A DNA stretch of 64,000 nt from Paraescarpia echinospica (Eukaryota; Annelida; Polychaeta; Sabellida; Siboglinidae). Both the position numbers and the translations under genes were made by a program. This document shows positions 47,293 to 57,416 of the stretch, one piece after another. Under the pieces are notes generated by a model. That model made no database searches, was not told the DNA's origin, and saw nothing but the letters and a program-made list of their open reading frames with translations. How positions within the stretch are numbered: the stretch's first letter is position 1; each line of letters opens with the position of its first letter. The stretch lies in assembly GCA_020002185.1 (NCBI GenBank), contig CM034536.1, positions 16,533,180 to 16,597,179 of the forward strand. The letters run 5' to 3'.

Positions 47293-49679
47293 GCAACAAG
47301 ATTTAACAAGATTTAACAAGATTCCCACGTTATGAATTAACTCTGGGTGGCAGGTGGACAAGGAAGCCCTTTGGCTTATCGAGAGTCCGACCCTTTTATC
47401 TATGTGTATCCCGCCCTTCTGAGGTATGTGTCGATTTTATATTTAAACGTATTCACACTACTAGCACCCACACTATCAGCAGATAATATGTTCCATTCAT
47501 TTAAGTCCTTTGTGAAAATTAGAACTTTCTTATATCTAATCTACACTGCTCGTTTGGTAATGTAACTTCATGTCCTCTATTCCTTTTATTTTTCTTAACT
47601 GATAAAAAAATATTTCTATCAATATTTTCATAACCATTCATAATTTTAAACACTTCTATCTGATCTCCTCTCAATCTCCTAGTCTCTAGTGTTGTTAAGC
47701 CGCATTTTTTAGGCGTATTTCGTAACTAAGATCTCTCAGTTTTGTATCATTTTAGTTGCTCTCCTCTGCACACTTTCTAGCATATCTATGTCCTTCCTGC
47801 AATATGGCCTCCACGCTTGAATACAATATTCTAAATAAGGCCTCACTATTGTTTTGTACAGCGGTATTATTAGCTCTTTTTCCTTATACGTTATGTTTCG
47901 CCTAATTAGTCCGAGGATTTGATTTCCATTTGAAGCTGCCATTCCGCACTGCTCTGAAACCTTCATATCAGCACTAATGATTAACCCTAAGTCCTTTTCT
48001 TTTACAGTAGTACTTAGTACAGTACCCCCCATTGTATATTCTACCTCTTCATTCCCATGTCCTGCGTGGAGGCATTTACATTTCCCAAAATTCTTAAGAT
48101 CATCTTATAAATGTTGTCTATCTCCATCACTTTTAATCCTTCTAAACACTTTTGTATCATCCGCAAATTTCAACACCTTGCTTGTTATTTCATCATCTAA
48201 ATCGTTGAAATATATTAAGAATAGTGTAGGTCCTAGTACTGATCCCTGTGGTACCCCACTCAATACCGATTTACAGTTTGAAGCCTCCCCATCAACTACT
48301 ACACGTTGTCTTCTGCCAATCAGCCATTTTGCTATCCAGTTTATTATACCATTTCCTATGCCATGGGCCTTTAGTTTAAGCAGTAATCTTTGATGTGGTA
48401 CTTTGTCGAAAGCTTATTGAAAATCTAAGTAGACGATATCTACTGTTGATCCCTCATCTACCCACTTAGTGATGTCTTCCAAAAAACATAACATATTTGT
48501 TAAGCATGACCTCGCTTTAAAAAACCCATGTTGAGATGGGTTTATCAAGTTATGTTTAACAAGAAAATCCACCATGTGATCTTTAATTAGTATTTCTAAT
48601 AATTTGCAAATCACTGATGTTAAACTCACTGGTCTATAGTTCTCTGACTTGTTTCGCGAACCCTTTTTAAATAACGGTATAATGTTTGCCTCTTTCCATT
48701 CTAAAGGAACCACACCCTCTTCTAATGACAAATTGAAAACTGTTGCAAGCGGTACGCTAATTTGTTCTACAATTTCCAATAGTAGATTGGGCGGAATCCC
48801 ATCCACTCCAGGTGATTTATTATCCTTCATAGCCCTTATTTTCTTAGCTACCATTTCCGGGATTACATTTAATTGTCCTAAATAGTCTGAATCTGCTCCC
48901 TTGAACTTAGCCTCTGGTACTGGCAGTGAACTAATATCTTCTCTTGTAAACACTGAACTAAAATACTCATTCAGGTCTTCTGCCATTAAGAATCCCTCTG
49001 ATATTATATTTCCAGCACTATCTTCTAGTGGACCGACCTTATTTTGAACTTTCGGTTTGCTTCGAATATACGACCAGAAACTCTTGCTGTCATGTTTTAT
49101 TTTACTAGCTAATTGTTGTTCATAGCTTCTCTTTGAATTTCTGATTTCAGCTGCAGTTTGGTTAAGTGCTTCTTTATAGATGTTGTAGTCTTCATCATTT
49201 CCAGTACATCCATATGATTTTCACATAATTTGTTTATACTTAATTTTTCTAATGGCTTCTTTCGATAAGTGTTTCTTTTTGGACCGTTTCCCTCGTTTTT
49301 TTAAGGGTACAAATTTATCGACTATGTACTTAATTTCACTCTTTAATATATTCAAACATTCTGTTGCTGTTTTATTTTTGAATATGTTATTCCAGTCTAT
49401 TGTTGCTAAATATTTCCTCATGTCCTTATACCTTCCTTTGTGGAAATTTCTCCTATACTGCTTTTTACTTTTCCTATCTGGTTTTACTCACTATCTGGTT
49501 GTGATCACTACTTCCCAGTGGCTCACATAATTTGACATTGTCAAATAATTAATTATTTGAGAACAAAACTATGTCTAACACATTCTCACCCCTGGTTGGT
49601 TGTGGCACATGTTGAGAAAGTAAAGTATCTTGAACTAAAACTAAAAACTTGTGGTCCTCACTCCACATACTCTGTGGAG
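47293..49679 (-). pseudogene. CR1-like LINE, antisense insertion 1
   Basis: Minus-strand motifs in order: an endonuclease end (GENVLDIVL, GSSDHNQ), the linker KKRGKRSKKKHLSKEAIRK, then the RT with NKSPGVDGIPPNLL, LFKKGSRNKSENYRPVSLTS and IVYLDFQ followed by an in-frame TAA (about 48414) and AFDKVPHQRLL. VLSGVPQGSVLGPTLFL, LKFADDTKVF and YLEYCIQAWRPYCRKDID follow. It ends in a decamer tail of repeated AATCTTGTTA. The candidate target duplication is ATTTCATTG at 47284-47292 and ATTTCCATTG at 49680-49689. Damage is light compared with the host LINE, so this insertion is younger. Confidence 0.9.
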
Positions 49680-50077
49680 ATTTCCATTGTATATGCCCGC
49701 CTACATAAAAAACATATGCCAACCAAATTAGTTACATTTAATAAATATATCATAAAACAAACATGCATTACTCACCGAATACTGAAATCAATTCGGTATC
49801 AAGACACTATAAAAACAATTAAAAGAAACAAACCCAAATTCGCTAAATTATGAAACTATTAACATTAATCTCAAAACGTATCATACGATATTAAAAAAAA
49901 CACAATCGTATATCTTGAACACAGTTTTAATCTATTCAGAAACGATATAAGAAACACTAGGAAAACTATTAATGAATTTATCTGAGAAAACCTACACCGC
50001 ATAAATTTCCACTAACTTTTAATGATAACGGTATCAAACTAATATATAAAAATATATTGCTAACAAATGTAATACAT

Positions 50078-50878
50078 ATTTTAATAAGATTTAACAAGAT
50101 TGCCGACCAGAGCTATAAGCTCCAGACGGCATGCGAAAAAGGAAGCCTTTGGCTTATCGAGAGTCCAAGAATTGTCCACCTACGTATAACCCACCCTCGC
50201 CAGATAGCTGTCAATTTTATTTTTGAACATGTTCACACCACTAGCATTAACACAATCATCAGATAATTTGTTCCAGTCATTTATTGTCCTCAGAGGTATG
50301 AGTACCTTCTTATATACAACCTACACTGTTCCTTGACTAATGCTGCACTGTACCGTCTGGTTATACTGCCTTCTTTCAGTTTGAAGAAAATATTTCTAGC
50401 AATATCTTCATAAGCATTCAATATCTTAAAACGTCTATTTGGTCTCCTCTTAGTCTCCTAGTCTCTAGTGATGTCAACCCACATTCTGATAGGTGTTTTT
50501 CATAACCAAGATCTTTCAGTTCAGGAATCAGCTAAGTTGCTCTTCGTTGCACTCTTTCTAGCTTATCTATGTCCTTCTTACAATAAGGCATCCATGCTTG
50601 TATACAATATTCTAAATGTGGCCTAACTATTGCTTTGTACAGCGGTACAACTGGCTGTTTCTCCTCATATATGATATTTCCCCTAATTAACCATAATATT
50701 TGGCTACCCTTTGAAGCAGCAATTCCACATTGCTTCGAAACTTTCATGTCAGAACTAACTGTTACTCCTAAGTCCTTTTCTTTTACACTTTTACCTAAAA
50801 TAGTATCCCCATTATGTATGCTTTGTTCACATTTCCAGGTCCTATGTGGATGCATTTACACATCCCAAAATTGTGGTA
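50078..50878 (-). pseudogene. CR1-like LINE, antisense insertion 2
   Basis: This is the same family as insertion 1, truncated to the RT C-terminus: GKSVKEKDLGVTVSSDMKV, VRPHLEYCIQAWMPYCKKDI and the 3' region. It ends in the same AATCTTGTTA tail. TAATACAT flanks both ends (50070-50077 and 50879-50886), a good 8-bp target-site duplication. Confidence 0.9.
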
Positions 50879-52340
50879 TAATACATTAAATATGCAGGTA
50901 ACAACACCTACAATTTGTTTTCTAAAAAACAGATAAATTCTACTTTTACTTTTGTAAATGTAGATGAAGATACTATAAAGAAAGTCTTAAAAAGTATCCC
51001 CACTACAAACAGCTATGGAATTGATGGTATATCTTCAAAATTGTAAAAAAAATTAACTAATTATTATCAAATCATTAGCGATTCTAATAAACCAAATATT
51101 ACATACCAGAATGATCTCTGACAAACTCAAAATTGCTAAAGTTATACCAATATTTAAACAATTATTATCTGAAAATTATAGGTATATCTCTCTTCTTCCT
51201 ACTATATCAAAAGTACTTGAGAAGATAATTTTTACACAATTATAATCATACTTTAATGACTTAAAACTTCTTTTTGATAATCAGTATGGCTTTAGACCTA
51301 AAAATTTTACTGAATATGTGGCACTTGACCTAATTGATAGAATAGTAACTCAAATGGATACAAATGGCATGCCTATTATTATATTTCTCGACTTGTTTAA
51401 GGCATTTGGCACCATCGATCATAACATTCTACTAAATAAATAAAAATACCATGGCCTAAAAGTTTCAACACTACAATTATTTAAAAGTTATTTGCATAAT
51501 AGAACATAATATATTGAAATGGAAGAGATAAAGTCAGACATTTTATCAGAACCATTGACGTTCCTCAAGGTTCAAAATACTATTGTTTGTTATATATATA
51601 TTAACTATTTCTCACATGCCAGTCATAAATTTAATTATATATGCAGATGAAACTACAATATTTAGTACTTTAAACTGTTATAGTGACAACCCCGAAAATA
51701 AAAACATACAATCCTCAATAAATGAAAAACTCTCTAAAGTTATTGAATGGCTACAAATTAATAAATTTACGCTGAATAACAACACATCAAAGTGTATGAT
51801 TTTCAATATGCCAAATAAATGAATAACGACGGTTAAACCTAAAATATATGATATAAATATTGAAAAAATAGCTGAAATTAACTTCTTAATGTTGATTTTG
51901 GACTCAAATTCAATATATATCTCGTCACTATTATCTCACATTAATTATTGCATTATGGCATGAGGTTATCAAGGAAACAGAATTATGAAAATCCAAAAGA
52001 AAGCAATGCGAATAATAACTCACATACTCAACCACTTAAAAAAAAATTAACCTGTTAAAAGTAGAAGACATCTTAAAGCACAATAATTAAAATTTAATTC
52101 ACATATATTCACAAAAATATACCCGATTATTCATTAAAATGGCAAATTGTCCCAAAAGATAACATACACAACTACAACACTCGGAAAACACAAAATATAT
52201 ATACTTTCAGAACTAAGCAGGACTTTGCAACGAAATGCCACTCGCTACAAATAACACTCTCGATTTAATTAAATATACGATATACACCCACAGTATGCGA
52301 GGTTTTTCAATATATGTGAACAAATATTCCTTACATTTAT

Positions 52341-53640
52341 GACAGAACAACACAAACACATTCATATAAGCAATGTTTTATTATAAAACTTTGGCAAATG
52401 GGACAGCCCGGCTGGATCTCTCTGGGGCAAGCTGTGACACCGAGCGGATTGGCTGCGAGGCCCGGATATGTTCACGTGACCGGACATGGTCCTGGGCCAG
52501 CTACTCGATCATGATCACGTGACTGCGGCCACGTGACCAGACAATCCTGGGGCCTGCATCCCTCTCGGTGTCAAGCCCTCCCAAGAGAGGTTGTTTATTA
52601 ACCGAATGCCCCAAGATATTAGGACGGGGTGATGCTGGTTCATGCTGAGAATGCTTGACATTTCCCATGCAATTAAATCTCCTATTTATACACCCGCTGT
52701 GCCAATCTCACTGTGCAGAAATTATGTACAACTCGTGCAACCACGCACACTTGGAGATCAAGCTCCTGTACGTACATTCCCTACTTCATGCACATTACTA
52801 TACTAGCATACATAATACTTAACATATATAAGTGATCGTGCTGACAATAAGATATAATCACCTATTTGTAATACATATTGTGTACAGTAATGTCCTTTTC
52901 TTTCGAAAAGATCGATCACCACACATTGTCCACATATAACGTCATTTTCATCATACAAAAGCCTGACAGTCGAGACTCCTGCCCTCTGCAAGAGAGACTG
53001 CCTGGCTCTTGTGCCCTGTCGAATTACTTCTTGCATGACAACAGAATGACACCACACACAGTATATCCTGCATTATTCTAAATGCTGCATGCAGTACTGT
53101 GACTCTACGCACTCGACCTGTCAACAAGGCATTATATACATGTGCATAAGAGTAGTTATAATCCCCTGCTTTATGTATCCATTTCTAGCCTCGGTAAACA
53201 AGTCATGCTCAACAAGACATATTATGCAAGTAGGCAACAACATAGATTCAAGTATCAGATGTTTTATAATAAACGACCCGACCACCCGATGCCAGGCCTG
53301 TGACTAAGCCCTTGCTAGTCTCCTGCACATCAGGTGGTTAAACCTAATATCCTAAAAGTAAAACAAAGCTCTGGCTTTATTACTGCAATGTCAATCAATA
53401 TTATAACTGCATACCTACAAGTACTTGTTATTATCAAAGTCATACATCAACTAGCTATTTATGTAAAGCATGGCGCGCAGGCCATTAATACTGTAACATT
53501 CAATTTTAAAAGCCACATGGTTGACCAAGCTGTGGATACAATCAACAAGTCGTGCATCGTATATTGTCTTCTAAAGACATAAGTACAGAGACATCCGTAA
53601 GCAAAACACATGTCTGATTGTTTCCACTCAAGACATTTAC
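52341..53640. other. Spacer, possible 3' region of the DIRS-order element
   Basis: A GC-rich patch at 52395-52620 contains repeated CACGTGAC words and a stem of TGACACCGAG (52435-52444) with CTCGGTGTCA (52564-52573). At 52966-53030 a stretch with GACTCCTGCCC and CTGCAAGAG resembles 53650-53695, just after the recombinase stop. These could be parts of the split direct repeats that end Ngaro-type elements, but the ends could not be set. Confidence 0.4.
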
Positions 53641-53693
53641 AAGTGTCAGTCACGACTCCTGCCCCTGCAAAAGCCATTACCTGACCCTTGTGT

Positions 53694-54580
53694 TCATCTG
53701 AGATGCTCACACATAGCCTGTTGGGCCTGTTGTAGAGATTCATGTGATGTTCTGATATATCTGCAGTAGCAATCAGAATTCCATCTACCCAGGGTTCTGA
53801 TCATGTGATCTGGGATGTTAGCTGCTGCGGCCGTAGTAGCGGCCCCTATCCGGAAAGAGTGCCCACTATACAAGGCTGAATTGTAACCCATTTTTGATAG
53901 GAGGATCTTTAGTTTGCCAATGACGAAAGCCCTTATCAGAGGTGCACCTGCGAATGTGGTAAACAGGGGATCATGTGGCTGTGCTGACATAGCCAACCGT
54001 GTCTGCATGAGCGCTAACATAGGCTTGAGAGGGCATATGGATTGCTCTGTAGCAAAATAAGTAAGTGATACCCCCCTGCGGAATGGGTCTGTCTTTGAAA
54101 CTTTCAATTGTAGTGTAAAATAGTGGTCACATGTGTGCAACTGTATGTCTTGCAGACTTAAATCTGTGAGTGGGTCAAATGCGCTTGACTTACTAGTAAA
54201 CTCTCCACATCTCAAAAATCCGAAGAGAAAAAAAAGGCCAGACAAATAACAGTCTCAAGGACCAGGTCCTCATATGCACCTAGAAATCCTGACCTGAGTT
54301 TCTGACATAGTTGGTTTAAAATAGAAGCTGTGATTGGCAGACGAGGTTTAATAATGTTATCTTGTGACTTCTTCACTGCTTTAAGAATAGCTTGCAAACG
54401 TAAAAATGGCTGACCACTCGGAAAACAACATGGGTCCTGAAACCCTGCTTTAACGTATGCAAACCTAGTACCTGCTAGATATGTTTTAATGGTGGAATAT
54501 TTCAAGCGTAATGAGCTGACACAATATGCGACAAAATATATCAAAATGTCTTCAGATGTAACGGGATGAGTGTGGCTCAA
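53694..54580 (-). pseudogene. Tyrosine recombinase of the DIRS-order element, one frame break
   Basis: The recombinase integrates the circular cDNA in DIRS/Ngaro elements in place of an integrase. The N-terminal half (54580-54212) has the SAM-like region (IKTYLAGTRFAYVKAGF). The catalytic half (54245-53694) carries LRCGEF with catalytic Arg (residue 12 of that frame), SKTDPFRRGV with the Lys, HSFR (129-132), GRW (153-155) and the likely nucleophile Tyr163 in CYCRYIRT. All catalytic residues are present. The halves are in different frames, shifted -1 at a run of eight T (minus strand, near 54228-54235). The frame overlaps the RT stop (TTGA). RNase H, normally between RT and recombinase, was not found. 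Confidence 0.92.
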
Positions 54581-55701
54581 ATTTGTAGTTCTTTAACCGA
54601 GGCTGCCAAAGCCAGGAGGTAAGAGACAAAACTTCGACCTTGTCTTATCACCCTAGAAGCAAAATGTAAATGGCCCAACAAACTTAACAGAGCTCTCTTT
54701 GATACACTTTGCTTACTTTCAAATTTACATAACATTTCTCGAATTCTGGTGAGCTTGTCTAACGGTAATCTGGCTTCCATAGAGTCAGTGTCGAGGATTA
54801 TACCCAAGTACTGTAACTGGACAGTAGGTCCCACTGTCTTATTACGTGCTATTGGGATCCGTAGCCTATTGAAAATCATTGTAAGTATTGCCATTGTTCT
54901 CTCTGCTGTAGCACTGGGATGGTCTATTGTCAGGTAGTCATCTAAAAGATGGAGAATGAACTCAATCCCGTAATTATGTTTGGCTATCCAACACACAGCC
55001 TGTGAAAGCCAGTCAAATATTTTAGGGCTTGAGCGGCTGCCAAAAACTAGCCTGGTGTAGAAGAAGTATGACCCTTTCCACTTGACCCCATACAGATGCC
55101 ACAATGAAGGGTGGATAGGCACCAGCTTAAATGCATCAACAATATCAGTCTTGCATAACCACGATCCTCTGCCCCTTTCTAAAATCCCTCTAATAGCATC
55201 GTCTAATTTGACATAAGTTAACGAGTATTCCTCTTTGTTGATGAGTTCATTTAAACTAGCATGGTTATCATTGTTATCATGGTTATCATGGTTATCATTG
55301 TTATCATTGTTATCATGGTTATCATTGTTGTGGGGAGCAGATAAATCGACAATCAAACGTTTCTTTCCAGAGTAGGTGCCTTCAGCCACACCAAGTGGGC
55401 TCACCCTGTAGGTTGAGAAAGGGGGTGTTTCAAATGGACCTACCAAATATCCCTTCTGCACTTCATCATCAATTAATGTTGCAACTATTTCTGGCTGAAT
55501 GGTAGCTGACCTATTATTTGGGCATTCTAAGGTAATTGTCGGTGGTTCGCTAATACCGGTGAAAAAACGTTCTCTCAGACCACTGATTAGATTGAACACG
55601 AAATTTCTATCTGGGTGCTCGGCTAACTCTATCTCCAGTCTGTCAATGTCTATAGGGGTCGGGGTCACTGTCTGTCCATCTATCTGGTCTGTCGCTATCA
55701 T
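54577..55701 (-). CDS. DIRS-type reverse transcriptase
   Basis: The 374-residue frame begins at the ATG directly after the gag stop. Motifs are KRLIVDLSAPH (about 114-124), the first catalytic Asp in KTDIVDAFKLVPIHPSLW (Asp186), RLVFGSRSSPKIFDWL (217-232), the catalytic HLLDDYL (Asp254-Asp255), LQYLGIILD and LLGHLHFASRVI. This wording is specific to the DIRS/Ngaro group. Residues 126-147 are an Asn-Asp-His-only insertion coded by repeated ATCATGGTT/ATCATTGTT units (55261-55330 on the plus strand) at a spot where relatives have a short loop. The frame ends shortly after the thumb without an RNase H domain. Confidence 0.93.
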   Translation of the reverse strand: MIATDQIDGQTVTPTPIDIDRLEIELAEHPDRNFVFNLISGLRERFFTGISEPPTITLECPNNRSATIQPEIVATLIDDEVQKGYLVGPFETPPFSTYRVSPLGVAEGTYSGKKRLIVDLSAPHNNDNHDNNDNNDNHDNHDNNDNHASLNELINKEEYSLTYVKLDDAIRGILERGRGSWLCKTDIVDAFKLVPIHPSLWHLYGVKWKGSYFFYTRLVFGSRSSPKIFDWLSQAVCWIAKHNYGIEFILHLLDDYLTIDHPSATAERTMAILTMIFNRLRIPIARNKTVGPTVQLQYLGIILDTDSMEARLPLDKLTRIREMLCKFESKQSVSKRALLSLLGHLHFASRVIRQGRSFVSYLLALAASVKELQI

Positions 55702-57162
55702 TCATTGTGCAGTCGGTGGTCTGTTGTTCGTCCTAGTCTGCGGTTGAGGTGTCCTAACTCTGGATTTATTCGGACACGTGACACTAGCATGTGGCGCTCT
55801 ACAGAAAAGACATGAATGTAGGAATTTGCAATTCTGCCTCATGCAGCCCTGGTCTGAGTTAAAATTGTTGCAGAGTTCCCTCTGACCAACGCTTATTCTG
55901 GGTCGTCCCTGGATGTCGGTGGCAGCAAGGGCATGGCTGGGTTTACCCGTTAATGGACCCCGGGAGAAATTTGGACCTATAGATGGCGACTTGACATTCG
56001 CCAACATAGGGCAGAAACCACTCAAGTGTGCCACACTGCCGCACAACGAACACACGTTCGCGGTCTGACCCACGAATAGGGAACAAAACAAACCATTATC
56101 CCTGACCCCCCAGTCAACCTTCACATTGTGCTGCTGGATAAGGGCAGCGGATCGAGCAGCAAAAGCCTTGTGGTATTCGTAGAAGGCCGTCCCTTCGATC
56201 CTGGAAGCAATGCCTACCACCATTGCCTCGTAAGCATCGAGCTCCTTCCGCCTATCCCATACCTCACACATGATATTCCTATATTTGTTAAATGCTGCAA
56301 TGAACTCGGCTAAAGTTAGGTTGCGGTTTAGCCATGGGTCGGAGGACAGCGGACGGAGGAGGTGGGAAGAGCCGTCTCCTCCCGCATAGCGACTATACTC
56401 TCCCAGGTCGAAGTGTGGGATCAACAGGGTAGCCAGATTAACGTCTTTACCGTCAATGATGGCCGCCCTCAGTGTTGCCGACACCGTCTTGACCTCGGGA
56501 AGGCTCTCGGAGGCTACACCGGTCGTCGAGCTGCCGTGCCATCGATAGGCGTCGGCGGATGCGGGAGCGGCGCGTAACGACGCGCCGGTTGATTGCTCGA
56601 TCGCTTCCATGGCCGTCGTCAGGTTGAAGGCGATCGGTCGCGGCGGAGGGGGCGGCGTCATCGGCGGCGCGGAGAAGTGTATCGGCCGCTGCGAGGTGGC
56701 TGACGAGCCTACGGCCGTCGACGATCCGTCTGCGACGCGCTGTGAACGGATCACTTGGCCTAGTTGTTCGGTCATATCCATCATCGACCGCTGAAGGTTG
56801 CGTACGACGTCCGCCAGTGGCTCCATTTCGCTAGCGGCGTGGCTATCGTGAGCCCGAATTCCCGTCTCGTCGTAGCTCGGCATTTGCCCGCGGGCCCAGG
56901 CGATCGAATTTCCGGCGGCGGCTGTCGTCACGGCTGGTACAGGCTGATAACGTTGTCGTGCCCGGGAAGCCAAGCCATTTAGCTCGGCAGCGATTCCCCA
57001 ACGCGTCGTCGGCGATGTTGGAACGGGCCTCGTGCTATCGCGATCAGCGATGTCACTCATCGTCGTAGTCGGGGTAGGAGCGCACGCAACGACGCCAACA
57101 TCGGTTCCTGGCGGGTCGACCGTGGCGTCACCGTCGCCGAAATTGTCATGGTACATCCGCAT
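55702..57162 (-). CDS. Gag-like protein of the DIRS-order element
   Basis: The frame has a disordered Pro/Ser/Thr-rich N-terminal half, then a conserved core with FNKYRNIMCEVW. It ends in a zinc-binding tail: CSLCGSVAHLSGFC (C-x2-C-x4-H-x4-C knuckle), CNNFNSDQGCMRQNCKFLH (CCCH type) and CLFCRAPHASVTC. The same three-finger order is typical of gag in this group. Residues upstream of ATG 57162 in the same frame stay open back into the slippery site described for 57162-57416. The stop TGA is followed immediately and in frame by the RT ATG. The coding DNA is much GC-richer than the surrounding window, with many CpG, unlike the AT-rich LINEs. Confidence 0.9.
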   Translation of the reverse strand: MRMYHDNFGDGDATVDPPGTDVGVVACAPTPTTTMSDIADRDSTRPVPTSPTTRWGIAAELNGLASRARQRYQPVPAVTTAAAGNSIAWARGQMPSYDETGIRAHDSHAASEMEPLADVVRNLQRSMMDMTEQLGQVIRSQRVADGSSTAVGSSATSQRPIHFSAPPMTPPPPPRPIAFNLTTAMEAIEQSTGASLRAAPASADAYRWHGSSTTGVASESLPEVKTVSATLRAAIIDGKDVNLATLLIPHFDLGEYSRYAGGDGSSHLLRPLSSDPWLNRNLTLAEFIAAFNKYRNIMCEVWDRRKELDAYEAMVVGIASRIEGTAFYEYHKAFAARSAALIQQHNVKVDWGVRDNGLFCSLFVGQTANVCSLCGSVAHLSGFCPMLANVKSPSIGPNFSRGPLTGKPSHALAATDIQGRPRISVGQRELCNNFNSDQGCMRQNCKFLHSCLFCRAPHASVTCPNKSRVRTPQPQTRTNNRPPTAQ

Positions 57163-57416
57163 CAATTGGGACTTTTTTTTATCCCCGTCGGTAGCTTGAT
57201 GCCACGCTCTTCGATTCGTAAACGTAGCGTCGCCACCGGCCAGTTGGCGGGTCGCCCATTGTCCCGCTGGCGAGTGACCCCCGTTTGCGCCTCGCCATCA
57301 TTCCGTTCTTCGTTAGTTGCAACATGCGGGGAAGATTGAGAGAACGTCACACGCCGACGTACTGCTGGATGATCACGACTATCACAGGCCGATCGTTTTG
57401 GGCGTCCTCGTGGCAT
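57162..57416 (-). CDS. N-terminal gag segment in the 0 frame
   Basis: The 84-codon frame begins MPRGRPKRSACDSRD and ends at a TGA overlapping the gag start. Its end (LRIEERGIKLPTGIKK) continues naturally into the gag frame as SQLMRMY, together giving a SAP-like helix-turn-helix signature (L-x-x-RGI-x-LP-x-G-x-KK-x-x-L). The frames meet at eight A (57173-57180 on the plus strand as T), read as A AAA AAA, so a -1 shift joins them exactly. It is either a programmed frameshift or a one-base slip in the homopolymer. Confidence 0.75.
   Translation of the reverse strand: MPRGRPKRSACDSRDHPAVRRRVTFSQSSPHVATNEERNDGEAQTGVTRQRDNGRPANWPVATLRLRIEERGIKLPTGIKKSPN

Larger units (their letters stand above)
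46071..52340 (+). pseudogene. Host LINE split by two antisense LINE insertions
   Basis: The endonuclease part (46071-47292) includes FSILCTNIQSINAKK, SVICLQETW and VFHDY-type remnants in several frames. After the first insertion the linker resumes at about 49690 with ARLHKKHMPTKLVTFNKY. After the second it resumes at about 50887 with the RT: DGISSKL, IIFLDLFKAFGTIDHNILL, a damaged VPQGS, IYADETTIF (51640) and a C-terminal part ending near 52340. Many frameshifts show age. Excising both insertions makes a collinear element of the same family as 33641-36560. Confidence 0.85.

Noticed and set aside
56362..56982. Plus-strand frames opposite gag
   Set aside because: They are shadows of the GC-rich gag coding sequence.
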